A stretch of DNA of 64,000 nt, from NCBI GenBank assembly GCA_958510825.1, contig OY294047.1, positions 43,422,006 to 43,486,005 on the forward strand, in the 5' to 3' direction. The position numbers and the translations under genes are program-made. The DNA comes from Brachypterus glaber. Taxonomy: Eukaryota > Arthropoda > Insecta > Coleoptera > Kateretidae. Below, piece after piece: positions 57,163-64,000 of the stretch. Positions within the stretch are counted from its first letter, which is position 1, and each line of letters opens with the position of its first letter. The notes under the pieces are model-generated. The model ran no database searches, was not told the origin of the DNA, and saw only the letters and a program-made list of their open reading frames with translations.

Positions 57163-57460
57163 TTACCAACTCCCTACGTTTAATCATATTTTACTTTGTA
57201 CCTAATTTATTAATTAAAACGCCATTTTGGCATTTATTGTGTATGTGCATGTGCATGTAGGTTTCTTTGTCGTATCTGTCGTTAACTGCATTTTACGATC
57301 ATCTGCGTCATGCAAAACAGTGTTTAGATTGTATTGATTCCACATAAACATATAATATAGCTATAAATGGTTAATAATTATTAGGGTAATAAAGAATAAT
57401 AATGAAAATAATAAACATTACAATAAAATACATGTTAATAACCATACAATAATAGTATAT
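56504..57460. other. Intergenic with unassigned frames and an (AAT)n microsatellite
   Basis: Between 56560 and 56940 both strands carry overlapping 60-90-codon frames (e.g. minus 56597-56830) in slightly less AT-rich sequence. None has a motif I recognise. An (ATA)n run lies at about 57125-57162. Confidence 0.35.
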
Positions 57461-57674
57461 ATATTATTCAATGAGCGTATAATAATTGCTAATAATTAAT
57501 GAGGGTGAATTTTGGGACACGAGCCGAAAGGCGAGTGACCTAATCACCCGAATGATTAATAGCTATTATAGGCGAGTAGAATTCTATACTTTATCCATGG
57601 TCGTTTTAGTTTTTAAACGATTTATTTTTACAGACCCGTGATTAATAGGCCTATTAATCACATCCGTGGATAAA
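57461..57674. mobile_element. Hairpin element (family G), copy 2
   Basis: Matches 33469-33683 throughout, with the identical loop ACGAGCCGAAAGGCGAGTG and the second hairpin around ATTAATAGGCCTATTAAT. Same orientation, non-coding. Confidence 0.75.
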
Positions 57675-58250
57675 ATATATTTTAATACCAACAGCAATCG
57701 CATTAATAAAGTCTTCGTGTCACGCAGTAAATTAAGGATTAAAGTCTTTGTATAAAATTAAATAAAGGGTATAGATTACCAAAGGCTGATCGGCAACATG
57801 GTCAAAAGTTTGAAGAACCGAGGGTCAGATTGATCAGCGGTAAAAATAGTCTAATTTGTAATTTTTGGAAGTTGGCTTTTCGGCTACACTCTAAAAAAAA
57901 CAATAATTGGTTTGCCATAGAGCGAATATTTTCCATAGAAGCAATATCTAAGATACCATGAACCGACATGTAGTTTTCTGTAAAATTACTTAGTAAATAA
58001 TTACATAGGCCCAGAAAAAAAAACAAAAGTGGTCTGCTCCATGTATGAGACCATAATAATCCTATGTATTTTCGCCCGCTGAAACCAAATTTGAACTCAA
58101 TTTTTATATTTTTCGACATGCTGATTTAAAAAAACTTCCATTTTTAAATCATTTGTGATTTTTATCGAAAACGACTAAATTAAAACAATTGAAATAATTA
58201 AAATAGAATAATCGTGTTAAGAACTTTTAAATTTCCAGTTTTCCAGTTTT
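57675..58250. other. Intergenic; TE-terminus-like sequence at about 57995-58130
   Basis: The sequence GGCCCAGAAAAAAAAACAAA, then GGTCTGCTCC and CGCTGAAACCAAATTTGAA resembles one arm of the PIF/Harbinger-type MITEs near 9.9 and 10.6 kb, but no opposite arm is found. The 105-codon minus-strand frame here (57802-58119) is therefore suspect. Confidence 0.4.
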
Positions 58251-58513
58251 TGTTTGTTTGTTTGTTTAACCTCGTACTATTCTACTTAGTTAAGCATCCC
58301 CTAAGTCCAGGGCTTGTGTGGGCTAGTAGTAGAGGGAACCACCGGCTTATACTGACTTTCGAACCAGTTTCTAGGGAGTGTCCGTTTCACTTATCGCCTT
58401 CGCCAAATTTCAATTATTAATTAACTGAAAAAGGCAAATCGGCGCCAGTGAGAATCAAACTCACGATAGTAGACTTGCTATGCATACGCGCTAGCCACTA
58501 CGCTATGCCTCCC
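58251..58513 (-). mobile_element. tRNA-derived SINE, copy 2
   Basis: Minus-strand copy of the element at 5851-6108. The head ends at 58513 (complement of GGGAGGCATAGCGTAGTGGC), the B box is at about 58453-58461 and the (GTTT)n tail is at 58251-58268. The 68-codon plus-strand frame across it is not a gene. Confidence 0.88.
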
Positions 58514-59257
58514 ATTAAATTTAAATACCTATGATGATTTTAAAATTAAGCACCATCATCAAAAAAATTCTGACAAAATAAAAAAACTTAAGTTTATTTT
58601 TGAAATCAACATAATCAGAAGCACTAACTTCTTTATTGGATGATTTAAAATTCACAAAAGATACTTACAATGCACAGTTTAGTAAGTTTTTTGTATATTC
58701 AATGTAATATATAGTTTTTTTAGATAAAAAAATATTTCGTGAAAAAATCTTGAATTACTTAAAACAAATGAATTGTACCTACGTCCATCCTATATATTTT
58801 ATTTAAAATGTACCTTTTATAATTTACAAAGGCGTAATTTACACGGTAGCAAAACCTCATTGTATAACAGCATTTTTGTGTTTTTGTTTTCTTTTTTCTG
58901 GTTAGTACACCATTCTATTGTCTTTTTACATGCAAGGTCATTATAAATAAAAGAGAAATAATGGAAACAACATCCCCAAACGTTTACGTTGCGTGGTTCA
59001 GGTTGTTACCTCGGTAGCATAGTAATACAGTAAAGGAGGAAAAAATGTGGACATAATTAACAGGCTCTATTTTGGTAGGAACCTCGAGTTTTATGTAATA
59101 CCGGTTAGTGAACGAAATTTTATTTAGGAAAGAGTCTGGTAATAAGAGATAAATACTATTGCTAGCAGGGGTTTAAATAACATCACCAATTTATTACTTT
59201 CCCGGTCCTCACCAATGGAAGAAAAAGTAGATTCCAAATATGACTTTCTTTGTAAAG
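58514..59257. other. Spacer, nothing recognised
   Basis: No gene or window repeat supported. Confidence 0.4.
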
Positions 59258-59459
59258 TATTTTATATTGCTGCCCCCTATCGACTGCGTGCAAGAGGTTC
59301 TTGAAACCTTAGATTGCTTCCTTTCTTGGACGTACGTTAGGTTTTATCCAGTCTCTGCTTTTAACAGCAGATGTCGTTAGCTGTTGTTGCTTTTCCTTAC
59401 AATTATTTTTCTACTCCAATATCAAATGGAAAAGATTTGATTTTCACAGTTTTCCTTAT

Positions 59460-59516
59460 ACTGATATGTGGCTCTGAAGAGTGCTAAAAAGCACGAAATC
59501 GATCAGTCACTTCGGT
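59460..59516 (+). ncRNA. Hammerhead ribozyme 1 (type I)
   Basis: Stem I outer ACTG/CGGT, internal loop, stem I inner GTGGCT/AGTCAC (six pairs, one G-U). Core CTGAAGA, stem II GTGC-TAAAAA-GCAC (four perfect pairs), core GAAA, and a very short palindromic stem III ATCGAT, with cleavage predicted after the C of AUC at 59504. All conserved core positions are present. A stem III this weak is typical of hammerheads that work as tandem dimers. Confidence 0.85.
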
Positions 59517-59908
59517 TTGGATGACTGTGTTAATCAAAACAAAAATAGTTTTAAGGAATAGTAAAAATAGTAAACTATTATTATTAATTTTTCTACTTTT
59601 TTAAAAATTTACCAAATTTGTCAATTAATTAATTAATTCTAATACCACAGTAAAGGTAATATCTAGTGTTTAGGATTCAATTGGCAGCAAATGTCCATCG
59701 TGGCATAAAATGCTGCCCCCTATCGACTGCCTGCAAGAGGTTCTTGAAACCTTAGATTGATTCCTTTTTTGGACGTACGTTGGGTTTTATCCAGTCTCTG
59801 CTTTTATCAGCAGATGTCGTTAGCTGTTGTTGCTGTTCCTTACAATAAAAATATTTTTCTACTCCATATAGCATATGGAGAAGATTTGATTTTCACAGTT
59901 GTCCTTAT

Positions 59909-59965
59909 ACTGATATGTGGCTCTGAAGAGTGCTAAAAAGAACGAAATCGATCAGTCACTTCGGT
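59909..59965 (+). ncRNA. Hammerhead ribozyme 2 (type I)
   Basis: Same motif 449 bp downstream of the first. Core CTGAAGA and GAAA are intact; cleavage is predicted after 59953. Stem II is GTGC-TAAAAA-GAAC, so one of four pairs is now G-A, which could reduce but not abolish activity. Confidence 0.8.
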
Positions 59966-60356
59966 TTGGGCGACTGTGTTAATCAAAACAAAAATAGTTT
60001 TAAGGAATAGTAAAAATAGTAACGATTATTATTAATTTTTCTACTTTTTTAAAAATTTACCAAATTTTTCAATTAATTAATTAATTCTAATACCACAGTA
60101 AAGGTAATATCTAGTGTTTAGGATTCAATTGGCAGCAAATGTCCATCGTGGCATAAAATGCTGCCCCCTATCGACTGCCTGCAAGAGGTTCTTGAAACCT
60201 TAGATTGATTCCTTTTTTGGACGTACGTTGGGTTTTATCCAGTCTCTGCTTTTATCAGCAGATGTCGTTAGCTGTTGTTGCTGTTCCTTACAATAAAAAT
60301 ATTTTTCTACTCCATATAGCATATGGAGAAGATTTGATTTTCACAGTTGTCCTTAT

Positions 60357-60413
60357 ACTGATATGTGGCTCTGAAGAGTGCTAAAAAGAACGAAATCGAT
60401 CAGTCACTTCGGT
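60357..60413 (+). ncRNA. Hammerhead ribozyme 3 (type I)
   Basis: Third copy, 448 bp after the second, with the same stem II mismatch and intact core; cleavage is predicted after 60401. Together with the second it would release a 448-nt RNA with 5'-OH and 2',3'-cyclic phosphate ends fit for circularisation. Confidence 0.8.
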
Positions 60414-60574
60414 TTGGACGACTGTGTTAATCAATACAAAAATAGTTTTAAGGAATAGTAAAAATAGTAAATTATTACAAATATTTTATATTGGCCTAAT
60501 GTATTTTTTCCAATTAGCAGGGCCCATCCATGCTAACATTTAGCCGAATGCTCTTCCTAACTTTATTCTTCATT

Positions 60575-61216
60575 TACTGTACTGTTTGTGAAGTTCACAG
60601 ACAACAGGTAGAGAAAGTGCAAAAAAAGTTTCTTAAGTGTTTATATTTTAAAGTATTTGGTATATATCCAGCCAGAGGTTATGATTATGACGTCCTACTG
60701 TCTCAATTTGAGTATCAATCCCTAGAACTTCGCAGAACAATAACCAGTATTAAAATGCTATGTTACGTATTTAATGGTAGAATGGACTCACCATTTATTT
60801 TATCAAAGCTAAATTTTTGCGTTCCAGCTAATTGTACAAGAACTTCTACCACTTTTTATAATCAAGTTGCCAGAACGAATACTCTACGCACTGAACCAAT
60901 TTTCAATATGATGTTTTGTTATAATAGATATTGTAAGAGTTGCGCTATCCACTTTGATTCAGTGAGTAGAATAATTAATTGTATAGTTCTAGAGTATTGG
61001 CCAAAATGTTGATTTTAATTTCTACCATTTCAGTGATATATCGTATCTGTATTTGTTATATTGTTATAATATTAGATATTTTATTACATTGTTAATTAAC
61101 TTTAAACCTTTATTTTGTAAACTTTAATTTTGTAAATTTTCAAATAATATTGTCCTGTAATTGGTTTTTCTGTTGGGCAATAAAGATATTATTATTATTA
61201 TTATTATTATTATTAT
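60575..61216 (+). pseudogene. 3' end of a non-LTR retrotransposon (reverse transcriptase C-terminal region)
   Basis: The frame stopping at 61012 encodes VEKVQKKFLKCLYFKVFG, YPARGYDYDVLLSQFEYQSL and ELRRTITSIKMLCYVFNGRM. These follow the conserved order of the segment after the reverse transcriptase domain in Jockey/CR1-like elements (EKVQKKFL ... YPPRGY ... LL..F...SL..RR). Recognisable similarity starts near 60575 (YCTV); what lies upstream (60494-60574) is not LINE-like to me, so the element is 5'-truncated. The 3' UTR ends CAATAAAG followed by (ATT)n at about 61187-61216, the usual simple-repeat tail. Only a relic; no endonuclease or catalytic YADD motif. Confidence 0.78.
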
Positions 61217-62162
61217 GCCTGTTCAGGCTTTAAGTACATTATGAGTTTATTGAGCTGATGTTTTAACCCTTTGTTAGTTAAATTTACCTCATTTTTTAAT
61301 CAAATTACTTGGTATTCAAATGATAACAAATGTTCTTGGTAAAGAGATTTCTTAAATATTTTACAGGAGTAAAGAACTCTTTTTTTTTTTTTTTGATAAG
61401 AGCCCTAAAATTAAGTTTTAAAATAATGCTAGAAAAAAGAGGAACAAGACTGTAATTATATTTCTTTTTGGTTTTAAGTTAAGTTGTTAAATTTATCATT
61501 TTAAGTGCTATCCATAGGTTTGCATAACCATGCGCCTGAGCATAGATATAGTAAGAGTTGCGCTATCCACTTTGATTCAGTGAGTAGAATAATTAATTGT
61601 ATAGTTCTAGAGTATTGGCCAAAATGTTGATTTTAATTTCTACCATTTCAGTGATATATCGTATCTGTATTTGTTATATTGTTATAATATTAGATATTTT
61701 ATTACATTGTTAATTAACTTTAAACCTTTATTTTGTAAACTTTAATTTTGTAAATTTTCAAATAATATTGTCCTGTAATTGGTTTTTCTGTTGGGCAATA
61801 AAGATATTATTATTATTATTATTATTATTATTATGCCTGTTCAGGCTTTAAGTACATTATGAGTTTATTGAGCTGATGTTTTAACCCTTTGTTAGTTAAA
61901 TTTACCTCATTTTTTAATCAAATTACTTGGTATTCAAATGATAACAAATGTTCTTGGTAAAGAGATTTCTTAAATATTTTACAGGAGTAAAGAACTCTTT
62001 TTTTTTTTTTTTGATAAGAGCCCTAAAATTAAGTTTTAAAATAATGCTAGAAAAAAGAGGAACAAGACTGTAATTATATTTCTTTTTGGTTTTAAGTTAA
62101 GTTGTTAAATTTATCATTTTAAGTGCTATCCATAGGTTTGCATAACCATGCGCCTGAGCATA
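60933..62162 (+). repeat. Near-perfect 618-bp tandem duplication
   Basis: Unit 1 (60933-61550) and unit 2 (61551-62162) start GTAAGAGTTGCGCTATCC and appear identical by eye, even in the length of the (ATT)n tail (29 bp) and of the T run (15 T). The unit spans the last ~80 bp of the LINE frame, its 3' UTR, tail and ~330 bp of flanking DNA, so the duplication came after the LINE insertion. Very recent, or an assembly error. Confidence 0.88.
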
Positions 62163-63579
62163 AAACATATGACGGCACATCAAGCGTTGTAAGTATTATG
62201 CGCAGGATTTTAAGTTATGTCTTATGATTATGAAAAATTCTACAAAACAGTTATTATAGCTGTTATATTAAATTTCCATATATGTCCTGCTTATCAGAAA
62301 CGCAGTTTAAGGAGGTAACAATACACAGGAGCGGACCTAGAGTCGAGGAATGGGAGGGGTAATCGATTTTTTTATTGACTTATTCACTAAAAAAATTATA
62401 TTTTTAACGGAATTTAAATAAAGAAAAATAAAATAAATTTAAACAAAATTAGATTTTATTTATTGAAATATAAATCTTGAATGTTAAATAAAAACAAAAA
62501 AACGTACTGAAAAAAATAATATAAGCATTTAAATGATTTTTTTATATATAAATTTGTTTTCTAAAATATGAAAAATGCAAAATTATACAGGGGGTTTCAA
62601 TAAAAAAGTAATTTAACTTAACAAAAAAATTGCTTTCATCGGATTGAAAACAACCTAATTTTAGGGGGTGGCCATGAACTGAAACTCACCCGGTATTCCA
62701 CAAATTATTCATAACAAAACTGAGATAAATTTCTACAAACAAACAAACTAAAAAATATTAAAATCTCAAAAATGGCGCATTCAACTTTGTAACTGACTTT
62801 ATATTTTGAGAATACCTGTAGTGGCGCCTTCGCCAAAATTGTAAATATCTCGAATATTTGAGGAGCTCATTCAAAATGCAAGTCAACATCTTAAATTTTT
62901 AAGAATTAATGAATATACACAAATTTTTCGAACCAAAATTTCATTGTGTCAATGTTATTGTTTATTGTCTAAGTTTAATCAAACCTAAAAATATTAAAAT
63001 CTCAAAAATGACAAAATGCTAAATATTTTGAGAAAACCTGCAGTCCATTTCTTAAATTTTTAAGAATTAATGAATTACGGTTATAAACCCATTCCAATTA
63101 TTGCAATGGGAAATTATTTTATGTTCCCTTTATATTTTATTAGGAAGAAATGTACACATATTTTTTAAATCAAAGTTTCATTGTGTCAGTGTTATTATCA
63201 AATGAAGGTCCAGCCTGTTTCGTTTTGAAAAGAAAGGTATAAGTTGATCACTTCTTGAAATAAATTTATTTAAATAACATTCTGTGGACTTGTTCCGTTT
63301 TGTAAAAGTATATGAGAATATCGCCCTGTTTTACATGTGACATATTGCAGTATGAAACGTTAAGTATTAGATAAAGTAAAGGGTTAGATTTGATCGTCAT
63401 CGTATCTCAATAGGGAAATTTTTGGACTTGTTGCGTTTTGAAAATGATCATTTAATCAATCACAGTTTGAAGCATAAGTTATCTGCACAACTTGTTTTAA
63501 AAATAATTTAATTTACTAATTAAAATAGCATTTCCACAGTAGTTAAATCTTTTTCACTGTTTAACCTACACCGACAATT
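62163..63579. other. Intergenic, unassigned
   Basis: A transposon-end-like TATACAGGGGGTTTCAAT occurs near 62584. The blocks 62745-62900 and 62985-63075 resemble each other (AAATATTAAAATCTCAAAAATG). No gene. Confidence 0.4.
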
Positions 63580-63769
63580 CGTTATCGTAGTAAATACTAA
63601 ACGTTTTTGTCTATTTGGAACCCCAGGCAACATTTGTTATTAATTACAAGTTGTTACAGTAAAACATAACAGAACAACGTTATTTTTTACTGTAACAACT
63701 TGTAATTAATAACAAATGTTGCCTGGGGTTCCAAATAGGCAAAAACGTTTAGTATTTAGTACGGTAACG
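63580..63769. repeat. 190-bp near-perfect palindrome
   Basis: Arms of about 85 bp (containing ACTAAACGTTTTTG, GGAACCCCAGGCAACATTTG and TTAATTACAAGTTGTTACAG) around a ~20-bp loop, with only about three mismatches. Probably a MITE or a snap-back duplication. No second copy in the window and no clear target duplication. Confidence 0.8.
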
Positions 63770-64000
63770 AGATCTCAGTGTATCACGGAAAATATATCCC
63801 ACAAATCTGTTCTGGAAAATGTAATTTGAAATTTAAAACCAAATCCTATATGAAATGACAATTTAAGTTAAACACAATTTTGTTTCGGCTTATACGATTC
63901 AAATATTCAATATTTAATCAATTTTATCCGATTTACATTCAGTAATTTTTTAACTCAATTTAAATAAAATTTATTTGGATATTTTAACTAAAAATTTAAA
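63770..64000. other. AT-rich end of window
   Basis: Nothing recognised. Confidence 0.4.

Larger units (their letters stand above)
59258..60493 (+). mobile_element. Retrozyme-like tandem array with hammerhead ribozymes
   Basis: About 2.7 head-to-tail copies of a ~448-bp unit. The landmark GCTGCCCCCTATCGACTGC is at 59269, 59712 and 60160. Units 2 and 3 are nearly identical; unit 1 is more diverged. The array is bordered by the direct repeat TATTTTATATT(G) at 59258-59269 and 60482-60493, read as a target-site duplication made on insertion of a multimer. Each unit has one complete hammerhead motif and no open frame. Predicted processing yields monomers 59505-59953 (449 nt) and 59954-60401 (448 nt). 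This matches the anatomy of animal retrozymes or of the repeats of Penelope-like elements; no Penelope protein is visible. Confidence 0.8.

Noticed and set aside
57802..58119. 105-codon minus-strand frame resembling the end of the 10590-10808 frame
   Set aside because: The resemblance is due to related transposon termini, not a shared protein.
1..64000. CRISPR arrays, bacterial operons or viral genes
   Set aside because: No regularly spaced identical repeats with unique spacers, no operon-like gene packing, and no capsid, polymerase or envelope-like frame was seen; the sequence is animal nuclear DNA.

Overview
The window is a very AT-rich (by eye well under one third G+C) animal nuclear segment, almost certainly from an insect. 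The evidence is a full-length cytosolic HMG-CoA synthase that reads like known insect enzymes, insect-type transposons (Tc1/mariner, hAT-, PIF/Harbinger- and piggyBac-type non-autonomous elements), a tRNA-derived SINE, a non-LTR retrotransposon remnant with an (ATT)n tail, and a 55-bp intron. I lean towards a beetle with an expanded genome, but that is inference. A 200-base run of N (40845-41044) shows it comes from a scaffold.

Only one host gene is convincing: the single-exon HMG-CoA synthase at 41956-43344 (+), which catalyses the committed condensation of the mevalonate pathway (in insects feeding juvenile hormone, dolichol, ubiquinone and sometimes terpenoid pheromones or defences). Nearly everything else is repeat-derived. 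Most short open frames lie in repeats or in antisense of real features.

Layout. 0-1.2 kb: a long-inverted-repeat element carrying a nested palindrome. 1.2-9.3 kb: repeat fragments, a SINE, the first hairpin-tailed element and a second nested palindrome. 9.4-13.2 kb: a dense nest of palindromic elements with TTA, TTAA or TA target duplications. 13.2-15 kb: tandem duplications and a G+C-richer island. 16-17.8 kb: a large inverted-repeat element. 18-31 kb: mostly unassigned AT-rich DNA with hAT-like MITEs. 31.7-36.8 kb: mariner-type MITEs and an apparently intact DD41D mariner transposase in a composite element whose right end is an inverted copy of its own left half. 38.8-48.4 kb: the HMG-CoA synthase gene bracketed by hairpin-tailed elements. 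50-56.5 kb: further repeats and a transposon-protein fragment. 59.2-62.2 kb: a tandem array with three hammerhead-ribozyme motifs, then a LINE remnant with a near-perfect 618-bp duplication.

The most interesting signal is 59258-60493: about 2.7 head-to-tail copies of a ~448-bp unit, each with a complete hammerhead core, the whole array flanked by an 11-12-bp direct repeat. This is the expected anatomy of a retrozyme-like (circular-RNA) retroelement. A second hammerhead-like family is dispersed at four other places.
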